From positions 620,001-684,000 of the forward strand of contig NZ_JABBYG020000002.1 of NCBI RefSeq assembly GCF_012935325.2: 64,000 bases of DNA, given 5' to 3'. Under the pieces are notes generated by a model, which saw nothing but the letters and a program-made list of their open reading frames with translations, made no database searches and was not told the origin of the DNA. This DNA is from Paenibacillus sp. PL91. Its GTDB lineage: Bacteria; Bacillota; Bacilli; Paenibacillales; Paenibacillaceae. Positions 17,475-25,652 of this stretch are shown in pieces. The position numbers and the translations under genes are program-made. Every line of letters starts with the position of its first letter. The stretch's first letter is position 1.

Positions 17475-20400
17475 TCAGATTTGTACGAGCACTGCATCGT
17501 TGCAATGCTCCAGCATGGCATCCCTGACGTGTTCATGACAGGTCATCACAATCATCTGCCTATCGCCGGAGAGCTCTGCAAGCAGCCCCGTTACGGCATG
17601 CAGCCTCCCGCGGTCAAAATTAACGAACACGTCGTCCAGCATAAGAGGAAGCTTAGTCCCCAGTGAAGCTTCCTCTGCTAATGCGAAGCGCATCGCTAAG
17701 TACACCTGTTCCGCAGTCCCTCTGCTAAGCAGCGCACTGTCTATAAGCCGGTTGTCCGACGTTTCAAGTCTTATTCCAGGCTCGCCAGGCGTTGTCAGCA
17801 CCCGGATATATTTGCCGTCCGTCAGCTTCGCGATCAATCGGGACGCATTACGAAGCACGACAGGCTGTCGCTCTTCCTCGTAAATCCGCTTCGTTCGGCT
17901 AATTAATGCAGCGCTTATCGAAAGCACAGCGTAACGCTCCGCATCGGCTTCCAGCTTCGCAATCGTCATTTCCTTGTCGGATAGCAGCTTTTGATGCTCT
18001 TCTTCCTTCAGCAAATGCTCCAAAGACTGCCGCAAGCTTCCGCGCTGCTCAAGCTGCTCCCGCTTCCGCTTCTCAAGGTCTTCAAGCTCGCAGCTTGAAT
18101 CAGTCTGCATCGCTTGCAGCTGCTCTTCATCGTATAATCTAAACAGCTCCTCCAGCTCGGCGATTCGCTCTTCTGACAGCCCGGCCGTCATCTCAAGCGT
18201 AAGCTTGGATAGCTCCAGCTCAAGCTCCTGCAAATCGCGGCGATGCTGGGCTGCCAGCTCATATTGCGCTTCGCTAGCAAGCCCTGCCTCCTTTATTTGC
18301 GCTGCGATTAGAGCTTGCAGCTCCTGCAAACGGGAATCGGCCGCTTGCATGGCCATATGCAGCTCATCGCGGCGAGCGAGTATTCCGCGCGCCTCCTGCT
18401 TTGCTGCTGTATGCCGGCGTATCTCGGCATGCAGCAGCCGAAGTGCGAGCGCGGGATCAGCGGCGAGCTGCGCTTTCGCTTCCTCGAGCTGCCCGCACAG
18501 ATCGGCCGCTTGCTTAGCGAAAGCGGCCAGTTGTTTCCCTGCGGCGGCCTGCTTTGCCGCCAGCCGGTCGTATTGCTGCAGCCGCTGCAAAGCTTGCTCG
18601 GCAAGGTCGAAGGCTTCGAGCGCGGCTGCCGGAGACATGCCGGCCGGCAGCGAGCGTGCTGCAAGCCAGCCGGCCCATTGCCGGGCGAGGGCTTGTCTGG
18701 TTTGAGCAGCGGCGGCTGCTGCCTCGCTGCGACCTGCGGCGTGCGCGCGCAGCCGCTCCAGGCGGCGGGCGAGCTCGCTGCTGTTGTCGATGAGGCGCTC
18801 GCTCGTTTGGATCGCCTCGAGACGGGCTTCGACTGCGGCGCGCAGCTGTGTGCGCGCCTGTTCGGCTGCCAGCATATGCTCAGCCGAGCTGTGATGCTTT
18901 GCTGCAAGCAGCGCTGCCGCGGCTTCCTGCGGCTCGCGTACCATGGTCTCCAGCGCTTGATAGATCCGCTGCTCCCGTTCGCTTAACGCAAGATGATCCG
19001 CTCTGTCTCCAGGTGCGGCATTTCTTCCAAGTCCACGGCCGCGCAATCCATCGTTGTTGCTGGCCGCACGACCCGCGCTGCGGCTCCGCAGCACCGCAGC
19101 CGCAGCAAGCACAAGCGCCGCGACTGCCAGTGCCAGCGCAGCCAACACCGTTCCGCCGGCCGTCTTATCCGCCGCCGCAAACCACAGCGCAAGCGCAGCT
19201 CCGCCCGCGCCAGCCGCTGCAGCCCAGAGCGGGCCGGCTCCGCCTCGACCCGCACCAGCTGCCGCGCCGCGGCCTCCCGCCCCGCTATCGCTCGCGGCTC
19301 CGGCGGCGCCGGCAGTGCGCGCCCGCTCGAGCTCCCACTCGCGGAGCGCGCTATCGAGGGCGTTCCACGCCCCCTTCAGCGCATCTCGCGTCCGCGGCAG
19401 CACCTCAAACCCGGTGCCGCCACCCTGCTCGCGCCTAGCAGCGTCTCGCTCAACGGCTGACCTCGCTTCCTCCAAGGCGCTGACCGCTTCCCGCTCCTGC
19501 TGCTTCAGCGTCTCAAGCTCCGCTGCGAACCGTTCCTCCGTCCGCGACTGCTCAAGCTCCTGCTGCCGTGCCTCTCTTACATAGTCTCGATCGGCTACCG
19601 TTACTTGAAGCTCCCTAAGCTGCCGCTCCGTCCACTCCGGCGCAATGCTAGTGACGAGTCTCGCGATCATTTCATCATGCTCCCGAAGCTCTGCCTCCCG
19701 TTCGGCGCTATCCTGCGCAAGCTTGCGCATGCTCTCCGATGATTGCAGCAAAGCTTCCGTTTCATCCCCGAGCCGGATTAGCTGTTCATCATAACTGATC
19801 GCCTCCAGCTGAAGCTCCAGCAGCAGTGCTTTCTGACGGTGCTTCTCCATTTCCTCGCGATACTCCGCCCGCTGCCGAAGCAGCTCCTCCCAGCTTTTCT
19901 CCGCATGCACGGAAAGCCGCGCTGCATATGCGATTTGCTCGCGCTCCAGCAGCAGCTGCTCCTTGCGAATCCATAGCGGCCTTGCCGAGCAAGCCTTGTT
20001 CAGCAGCTTTTGACGCGATTCCATCGCAGGCAGTTGCTTATCCAGCGAGCGGATTGATTCATCCAGCCTCGCCGTCTGCTGCACCAAATCATTGTACGAA
20101 GCGATAGCGTCTGTTCTTTTCCGCAGCGCAGCTTCAAGCTGCTCCAGCGTTTTGAGCTGCTGGTTGATTTGCTGATTCGTGCCGCGCGGCTTAAAAAGCG
20201 CTTCCATCTCCTGCGCCAGCCGTTTCTCTGCTGCCGCAATCGTCTTGCCGTCATCCCAGCCCGCTTGATACAAATACCGTCCTAGCTCATCGCTTGGCAA
20301 AGTACCCACCTCTTGCAGCTCGGTAAGGGTGACCGCGAATAATTGACGGTACAGCCTTTCACTGATTCCTCCAAGAAATTGCCGCTCCCAATCCGATTGC

Positions 20401-20792
20401 GAGAGCCAGGCGCCTTCTGCAAATATCGCTTCAGCGCCATCCGAAAGGCTCTGTTTGTCTTCGGGCTGTTGGGCAGCATCTGCCAAATGCCCGATTTCAC
20501 GTAATTTCAGCTTGCCTGATCCGTCCGCCGCATAGCGTTCAAGCACATATTGACTGCCTCTCGCATCGCAAAAAAACAATCGTCCTCCATGCCTGCCGCC
20601 ATTTACCGGTTCCTGCCGCTCGCTAGGCTGCCCACGTTTGGCGAAGCCGTAAAGCATCGAGCGCACGAAGCCGAAGACGGTGCTTTTGCCCGCTTCATTC
20701 GGGCCATAAACGATGATCACCGGCGCATCGAGCGGCACCTGCCGCCGATGCAGCTGTCCGAAACCGTCAATCTCAGCCTTCATAAGCTTCAT
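17475..20792 (-). CDS. yhaN: SbcC/Rad50-like ATPase YhaN with a central membrane hairpin
   Basis: An 1105-residue ABC-type ATPase of the Rad50/SbcC kind. Walker A GPNEAGKST is at residues 30-38. Near the C-terminus are the signature LLSRGTAEQVYLAMR, Walker B LPLMLDDVF and a final H-loop region MIVMTCHEHV. Long coiled coils (about 190-500 and 590-950) flank a central Ala/Gly/Arg-rich block (about 490-600) that contains two hydrophobic stretches, as also known for B. subtilis YhaN. It probably works with the YhaO nuclease in DNA end processing close to the membrane; that is inference from the SbcCD analogy. AGGAG precedes the ATG, 47 bases after yhaO. Confidence 0.88.
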   Translation of the reverse strand: MKLMKAEIDGFGQLHRRQVPLDAPVIIVYGPNEAGKSTVFGFVRSMLYGFAKRGQPSERQEPVNGGRHGGRLFFCDARGSQYVLERYAADGSGKLKLREIGHLADAAQQPEDKQSLSDGAEAIFAEGAWLSQSDWERQFLGGISERLYRQLFAVTLTELQEVGTLPSDELGRYLYQAGWDDGKTIAAAEKRLAQEMEALFKPRGTNQQINQQLKTLEQLEAALRKRTDAIASYNDLVQQTARLDESIRSLDKQLPAMESRQKLLNKACSARPLWIRKEQLLLEREQIAYAARLSVHAEKSWEELLRQRAEYREEMEKHRQKALLLELQLEAISYDEQLIRLGDETEALLQSSESMRKLAQDSAEREAELREHDEMIARLVTSIAPEWTERQLRELQVTVADRDYVREARQQELEQSRTEERFAAELETLKQQEREAVSALEEARSAVERDAARREQGGGTGFEVLPRTRDALKGAWNALDSALREWELERARTAGAAGAASDSGAGGRGAAAGAGRGGAGPLWAAAAGAGGAALALWFAAADKTAGGTVLAALALAVAALVLAAAAVLRSRSAGRAASNNDGLRGRGLGRNAAPGDRADHLALSEREQRIYQALETMVREPQEAAAALLAAKHHSSAEHMLAAEQARTQLRAAVEARLEAIQTSERLIDNSSELARRLERLRAHAAGRSEAAAAAAQTRQALARQWAGWLAARSLPAGMSPAAALEAFDLAEQALQRLQQYDRLAAKQAAAGKQLAAFAKQAADLCGQLEEAKAQLAADPALALRLLHAEIRRHTAAKQEARGILARRDELHMAMQAADSRLQELQALIAAQIKEAGLASEAQYELAAQHRRDLQELELELSKLTLEMTAGLSEERIAELEELFRLYDEEQLQAMQTDSSCELEDLEKRKREQLEQRGSLRQSLEHLLKEEEHQKLLSDKEMTIAKLEADAERYAVLSISAALISRTKRIYEEERQPVVLRNASRLIAKLTDGKYIRVLTTPGEPGIRLETSDNRLIDSALLSRGTAEQVYLAMRFALAEEASLGTKLPLMLDDVFVNFDRGRLHAVTGLLAELSGDRQMIVMTCHEHVRDAMLEHCNDAVLVQI

Positions 20793-20839
20793 GCATCGTC
20801 AACTCCTAAAGGTTATCGTATCCGTCTACTGCCATAGAA

Positions 20840-22126
20840 TCATACATCCCGATCATTTCCACGGATTGCTCCAACGGTCAGCTCCTGCGCTTGCGCAAGC
20901 CAGCGCCTTGGCAGCTCGTCCCATTTGGCTTGCATAAGCCTGCCCAGCTTCGCGTGGCTTGCGACCTGACCCACGGCTTCCTTTGCAAATTCACGCCATA
21001 GCGTTTCGTCCTCTGCCAGCTTCGCGCTTAATCGGTACAATTCACCAGCGAAGCTGTCCTCCACCGCCAGCTCCTGTAAGTTCAGCACAGCTCCCGTGTT
21101 CACCTCTAGCCCATGCACGAGCACCCAAGCTTCGCCAGAGAGAATCTGCCTGCCCTCCTGCAGCTGCTCAAGAAGCGTACTTACGACCGCAGGGTCTGAC
21201 AGCTTCTGATGCAGCGGGCCACGGTCGGTCAAAATAAGCCGGAGCATGACAGAGCGCCCCTCTGCCTCGGCCAAAACTTGGTCAATTACACCATCCAGCT
21301 GCTGCAGCAGCTCTTGTTCCGAGCTTACCGCTGCGATTGAAAAGCTTTGCTCATGCCAGCGTACCCGATCAAGCGGCAAAAACTTCAGCTCGATGGCTCT
21401 CGAAGCCGAAACATCGACGATGTAGCAGCCTTTCGCACCAATCTCGCGAGGATTTCTCCCCTGTGTATTGCCCGAATAAACGACATGCGGATAGGTATGC
21501 AGCACGCTGCGGTGATGGATATGCCCAAGCGCCCAATAATCAAAGCCTTTGCCGCCAGTAAGCTCGCCTAGCGTGCATGGCGCATAAGGGTCATGCGATC
21601 CGTCCCCATTGACGTTGCCGTGCAGCAGCGCGATATGAAACGGCGCTTCTGGCTGAATGCGGTAGCCGGCTGCCATATTTTCCGTCATCACTCGCGTGCC
21701 ATATGATCTGCCGTAAATAAAAGCAGCCAGCTCACCGCTCCTGCGATAAGCCGGCATATATTCCATCTGTTCCGCTCCAAAAACATATACATTAGGCGGC
21801 AGCTTCAAGGCAGCTCGAGCGCCATTCAGAGGATCATGATTTCCATGAATGATAAATACTCCGATCCCATGCTCCTCCAGCTTCTCCCATTCTCGAACGA
21901 GCATGAGCTGCGCACGCAGCGAGCGATCCGCCTCATCGAACAAATCGCCTGCCAAAACGATAAAATCAGCGTGCTCGCGAATTGCGGCAACCGTCAATTG
22001 CCGCAGCGCCGCGAAGGTCGAGTCGGCCAATGCTTCTCTTACTCGGCCCGGCGCCTTCGCGAGTCCGCGGAACGGGCTATCCAAATGCAAATCAGCTGCA
22101 TGAATAAATCGAAAAGATACAGACAT
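20840..22126 (-). CDS. yhaO: Metallophosphoesterase/DNA repair nuclease YhaO (SbcD/Mre11-like)
   Basis: A 428-residue calcineurin-like nuclease. All phosphodiesterase motifs are visible: FIHAADLHLDSP, IVLAGDLFDEAD, FIIHGNHDPLNG, WALGHIHHRSV and VVYSGNTQGRNPREIG. These bind the two-metal centre used by Mre11 and SbcD. The last 170 residues form the capping and ATPase-binding part. It is followed directly by the Rad50-like yhaN, the same pair as in B. subtilis. The start has only a modest ribosome site (GGCGG). The cellular role is probably double-strand break or DNA end processing, by family analogy. Confidence 0.9.
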   Translation of the reverse strand: MSVSFRFIHAADLHLDSPFRGLAKAPGRVREALADSTFAALRQLTVAAIREHADFIVLAGDLFDEADRSLRAQLMLVREWEKLEEHGIGVFIIHGNHDPLNGARAALKLPPNVYVFGAEQMEYMPAYRRSGELAAFIYGRSYGTRVMTENMAAGYRIQPEAPFHIALLHGNVNGDGSHDPYAPCTLGELTGGKGFDYWALGHIHHRSVLHTYPHVVYSGNTQGRNPREIGAKGCYIVDVSASRAIELKFLPLDRVRWHEQSFSIAAVSSEQELLQQLDGVIDQVLAEAEGRSVMLRLILTDRGPLHQKLSDPAVVSTLLEQLQEGRQILSGEAWVLVHGLEVNTGAVLNLQELAVEDSFAGELYRLSAKLAEDETLWREFAKEAVGQVASHAKLGRLMQAKWDELPRRWLAQAQELTVGAIRGNDRDV

Positions 22127-22158
22127 CCCATTACCGCCTATTCTATTAATGTGAATGG

Positions 22159-23286
22159 TTACTCCGGCTTCATATTGAGATAAACCTTCTTCAGCTGAGC
22201 AATGACGCGTTGCAGCGAATAAACCTTCTTCGCCTTATCCCAACCTGCTCTAGCTAGATTATACCGATAGGTAGGATCGGTCACGACCTTCTCTAGCGCG
22301 TCTGCTAACGCGGCTGGATCCTCCGGCGGCACAAGCAAGCCGTTGACTCCGTCATCGATCTGCTCGGCTATACCGCCCACGTTCGTTCCAACCAGCGCGA
22401 GCCAGCATAACGCGGCTTCTGCGAATACAGAGCCGAACGCCTCCGCTCTAGATGGCAATACGAACACATCGAAGAAGGGCATGAACTCCTCTGGATGAAG
22501 CATGTAACCATAAAAGATAATATCGTCGTACAGATCGAGCTTTACCGCTAAAGCCTCCAGCTCCTCGCGAATCGGTCCGTCTCCGATAATATGCAGGACG
22601 AACGGATGGCCTTTCTTCTTAAGCTCCGCGCACGCATGAAGCAGCACGTCAAGGCCTTTCGCAGGGACAAGCCTGCATACGGTAATGAGCTGCGTTACCG
22701 CATTTTCATGGGCGATCGGCTTAAAGCGTTTTTCATCAAACCCGTTCGGAATGACTTTAATTTTCTCCGGATGCTTGATATGTGGTGATATATAGGTACG
22801 GAACGACTCGGAAACCGTCAGCAAATGATCCGCCTTTGCCTCAAGCTCGCCATATAAACTCATTAGAAATTGATGCTCTGGTCCGCCTTCTTTAATTTTC
22901 CCGTTCAAAATAAGCTCGCGTTCGTAGCTGGAGTGAATCGTTACCGCGAGAGGCGTGTCCGGGAATAGCTGCTTCATAACGAGCGCAGCAATCGGATGGT
23001 GGGCATGTATAATATCGTATGGCTTTTTAATGCGCATTTTGGTCCACCATACATAGTCTTTATAGGTTTGAATATATTTGTCTACCATTACGTTTCCGCT
23101 ATAAATCGTATGATCGAAGGTCTCGAACACAACCTCTTCCTGGCCCTTGCTTCTTACTCGCTTCGGCAAGGAGAACAATTCCATCTGCCAGCCTATCTTA
23201 ATAAATCTATCCTGAATGTACGGGATCATCGATGAAACTCCGCCCGGCTGCTCCGGTGGAAAAAACAATGCTTGTAAAATATTCAT
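22159..23286 (-). CDS. Glycosyltransferase family 4
   Basis: A 375-residue GT-B fold enzyme. The N-terminal acceptor half opens with NILQALFFPPEQPGGVSSM. The C-terminal half has the nucleotide-sugar-binding region VCRLVPAKGLDVLLHA and the EX7E-like EAFGSVFAEAALCW, then GGIAEQIDDGVNGLLV. It transfers a sugar from a nucleotide donor; product and acceptor are unknown and no other glycan genes sit beside it. The ATG at 23286 is preferred over the one three codons earlier because AAAGGATGG is well spaced from it. Confidence 0.88.
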   Translation of the reverse strand: MNILQALFFPPEQPGGVSSMIPYIQDRFIKIGWQMELFSLPKRVRSKGQEEVVFETFDHTIYSGNVMVDKYIQTYKDYVWWTKMRIKKPYDIIHAHHPIAALVMKQLFPDTPLAVTIHSSYERELILNGKIKEGGPEHQFLMSLYGELEAKADHLLTVSESFRTYISPHIKHPEKIKVIPNGFDEKRFKPIAHENAVTQLITVCRLVPAKGLDVLLHACAELKKKGHPFVLHIIGDGPIREELEALAVKLDLYDDIIFYGYMLHPEEFMPFFDVFVLPSRAEAFGSVFAEAALCWLALVGTNVGGIAEQIDDGVNGLLVPPEDPAALADALEKVVTDPTYRYNLARAGWDKAKKVYSLQRVIAQLKKVYLNMKPE

Positions 23287-23410
23287 GTGTCCCATCCTTT
23301 CAACATAAAACGTCTGCCCTTAACTATTCGTTCACCGTAAAACATGATATATTAGAACATATGTTTCTGTAAAGCTGTCGCAAACAATACTAGATAATGG
23401 TGGTTAATTC

Positions 23411-24583
23411 ATGTCAATTACACAATGGCTTTCAGGTCCAAACGGTCAGCTGCTCTCTTCATCGGCAGTCATCGTCATTCTCGTTCTCATGTTCTTCATG
23501 TCGGTTAGGCTATTTGCCAGCTATCGCAATAAACGAATTTACCGCTTGCTCATTACAGCTATACCGCTTATTATCGTCAAGCATGGCTTGCTCGTCGTTC
23601 TCGCCTATCCGAGCTGGTCAATATCCCCGTGGCTTCATTTAGCATTTACGATTATGCAAATCATTTCTTTTATTATTATAAACTTTGTTTTCATGAAATT
23701 ATATACTCAACGTTCGGCTCAGCTGAAAGTCATCCCCTTTATCATTATGAGTATGATGACTTTCGTCATTGCAGGTATACAATTTGCGATTACGCCCTTT
23801 ACTGCGGATACGGTTGTCGAGGCGCAAGCCTTTACTTTTCCTGCGCTCGACTTCTATGGATTAATTGTCATTTTTATGGTCATGCTCGACACCCGAAGCG
23901 CGGATATGAGCTCTAAATATTATGCCAGCCTTATCGTGTTTTTTGCGAGCGAGCTTGCTAGGCTCGCCAATGCCTATGTGTTCCACGGCTCGCTCATCTG
24001 GTTGATTTCGTTCACCCAGCTGCTGCCGATTATCTATTACACGCTTTTATTTATTTTGCTCTTTGAATGGGTAATCGAGCGTCTTATGTATACCTATCAA
24101 TCGTCTATTATGGATGGCTTGACCGGCTTATATAACCGCCGTCATTTCTATTCTAAGGCCGAGCAGCTGCTCCAAAAGAACAAGCCGATGGCGATTCTTT
24201 TTTGCGACATTGATAACTTTAAGAAATTAAATGATACGCATGGCCATCATAAAGCTGACGGAGTGCTGAAGCAGGTCGCCGAAATCATTAAGGAGGAATC
24301 CAGCGGCATAGGCTCGGCTGGACGTTATGGCGGGGAAGAGCTGCTGAGCTGCATTAGTACAGAGCGTGTGAAGCCAGAGATTGTAGCTGAATCGATCCGG
24401 TCCAGAGTGGAGAAAGAGACGATGGTTACGATAAGCGTCGGCTTTAGCACAACCAAAGAAAGCAAGGTTGTTCAAGATATGATCAAGCAAGCCGACGAAG
24501 CGATGTACCATTCGAAAACGACCGGCAAAAATAAAGTAACACCTTTCAAATCTACCGATTCGCACAGAAAATCACGTGCATAA
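23411..24583 (+). CDS. Membrane-bound GGDEF protein (putative diguanylate cyclase)
   Basis: A 390-residue protein with six or seven hydrophobic segments in the first 220 residues. A GGDEF domain from about residue 235 follows (MDGLTGLYNRR, CDIDNFKKLNDTHGH, then RYGGEEL). Diguanylate cyclases make cyclic di-GMP; the signature here is GGEEL, with Leu at the usual Phe position, while the metal-binding Asp and the Gly-Gly-Glu-Glu core are kept. No I-site RxxD is seen five residues before it, so product inhibition is unlikely. The sensor part resembles no domain I can name. A strong terminator follows. Confidence 0.85.
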   Translation: MSITQWLSGPNGQLLSSSAVIVILVLMFFMSVRLFASYRNKRIYRLLITAIPLIIVKHGLLVVLAYPSWSISPWLHLAFTIMQIISFIIINFVFMKLYTQRSAQLKVIPFIIMSMMTFVIAGIQFAITPFTADTVVEAQAFTFPALDFYGLIVIFMVMLDTRSADMSSKYYASLIVFFASELARLANAYVFHGSLIWLISFTQLLPIIYYTLLFILLFEWVIERLMYTYQSSIMDGLTGLYNRRHFYSKAEQLLQKNKPMAILFCDIDNFKKLNDTHGHHKADGVLKQVAEIIKEESSGIGSAGRYGGEELLSCISTERVKPEIVAESIRSRVEKETMVTISVGFSTTKESKVVQDMIKQADEAMYHSKTTGKNKVTPFKSTDSHRKSRA

Positions 24584-24595
24584 AGCCGATTTTTC

Positions 24596-24638
24596 GCTTG
24601 TCCCTCATGCTTTAAGCGTGATGGGCAAGCTATTTTTT
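24596..24638 (+). terminator. Intrinsic terminator after the GGDEF gene
   Basis: GCTTGTCCCTCATGCTT pairs with AGCGTGATGGGCAAGC (about 16 bp with one mismatch) followed by TATTTTTT. It overlaps the 3' end of the convergent AraC-family gene by nine bases. Confidence 0.85.
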
Positions 24639-25457
24639 ATTGCGCACCAAATGGTCATGGCTTTTTACTGTTATGGGGGCTACTTGTTTGAGAAAATTGT
24701 TCATCAGCAAAGGCAAGGAAATGAGAATAGGCGGATCGTCCGGTCGAGGCGTATAGAGCATAACCTGTTGATGTGGAACAGAGAGGCAGCCTGTGACGGT
24801 GATTGGCTCTTTGGATCTCGTGCGCAGCGTATTTTGCGGAAGCAGAACATCACTTGCTTGCATTCCCCAAGAAACCGATGTAGCCATTAGATAATAGGTG
24901 CCCGGCTTGACGCCCGTCAAGCAAAAATGGCCGAGCGAGGAAAGCAGCGTTCCGTATAACGGCAGACCTTCAGGAATTGGTTTGGCGAACAAGCCGATCA
25001 GAATGACTCCCTTAAAAGGAATCTCGGCATCAATGGTTCCTTCAATCCGGTCGTACTTGTTCGTAGAAATCTCAAGCTTCCTCCAAACGTCCAGCTCCTG
25101 CAGAGAACGCATTTGATCGTCCACTTGAAGGGCTGAATGGCGAAATTCAGACGGCGTCACGCCCACTCGCTCGGTAAATCTGGAGGTAAAGGTTCCAAGG
25201 CTCTGCTGCCCGATCTCGAGTCCAACATCGCGAATGCTCATATTCGTATGCAGCAGCAAATCCTTCGCTTTTTGCAAGCGATGGGAGGAAGCATAATACA
25301 AGGGAGAGAGACCGATTCTCTCTTTAAAAATACGCGTGAAATGAAAGCTGCTGTAGCCGGCATGCTGTGCCAATCGAGAAAGTGGAAGCGGCTCATAAAT
25401 ATTTTCATGAATGTAAGCGATTACCTCATCAATTTCAGAATACCGATCTGTCACCAT
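24630..25457 (-). CDS. AraC family regulator with N-terminal DNA-binding domain
   Basis: A 275-residue regulator whose two helix-turn-helix motifs come first (residues about 8-108: LSRLAQHAGYSSFHFTRIFK and IRDVGLEIGQQSLGTFTSRF, then the VTPSEFR signature end). About 165 residues of a C-terminal domain follow. The C-terminal part is strand-rich (GVILIGLFAKPIPEGLPLYG, GTYYLMATS) and may bind a small molecule; I do not recognise it. AGGG precedes the ATG. It lies next to, but is separated by a terminator from, the polysaccharide locus, so it is not clearly part of it. Confidence 0.85.
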   Translation of the reverse strand: MVTDRYSEIDEVIAYIHENIYEPLPLSRLAQHAGYSSFHFTRIFKERIGLSPLYYASSHRLQKAKDLLLHTNMSIRDVGLEIGQQSLGTFTSRFTERVGVTPSEFRHSALQVDDQMRSLQELDVWRKLEISTNKYDRIEGTIDAEIPFKGVILIGLFAKPIPEGLPLYGTLLSSLGHFCLTGVKPGTYYLMATSVSWGMQASDVLLPQNTLRTRSKEPITVTGCLSVPHQQVMLYTPRPDDPPILISLPLLMNNFLKQVAPITVKSHDHLVRNKK

Positions 25458-25580
25458 TGCGATCCCTTCCCTCCGCCTATGCTCTGCCTTGGTAGCTTGT
25501 CAGCATAAAAAAACAGAACTAGTGTTCTCATAAATAATATCATATCTTTCTAATATATGGAACCCCTCCTATGCAAAAAG

Positions 25581-25613
25581 TAAAAAAAACACCGTCTGCT
25601 GCGGTGTTTTTTT
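25581..25613 (-). terminator. Terminator at the end of the polysaccharide locus
   Basis: AAAACACCG-tctgctg-CGGTGTTTT forms a 9-bp stem with A8 on the left and T7 on the right, so it is bidirectional in form. It is placed to end the GH88/105 transcript. An 18-bp direct repeat (TTTTTTTCATGGATCGGT at 25607 and 25626) runs from its T-tract. Confidence 0.85.
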
Positions 25614-25652
25614 CATGGATCGGTATTTTTTTCATGGATCGGTTATCTGCCT

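Noticed and set aside
18205..19584. Several long plus-strand frames (up to about 220 codons) opposite yhaN
   Set aside because: They lie in the very G+C-rich coiled-coil part of yhaN, are rich in Ala, Arg, Ser and Cys, have no ribosome sites and overlap each other in different frames. They are shadow frames of yhaN.
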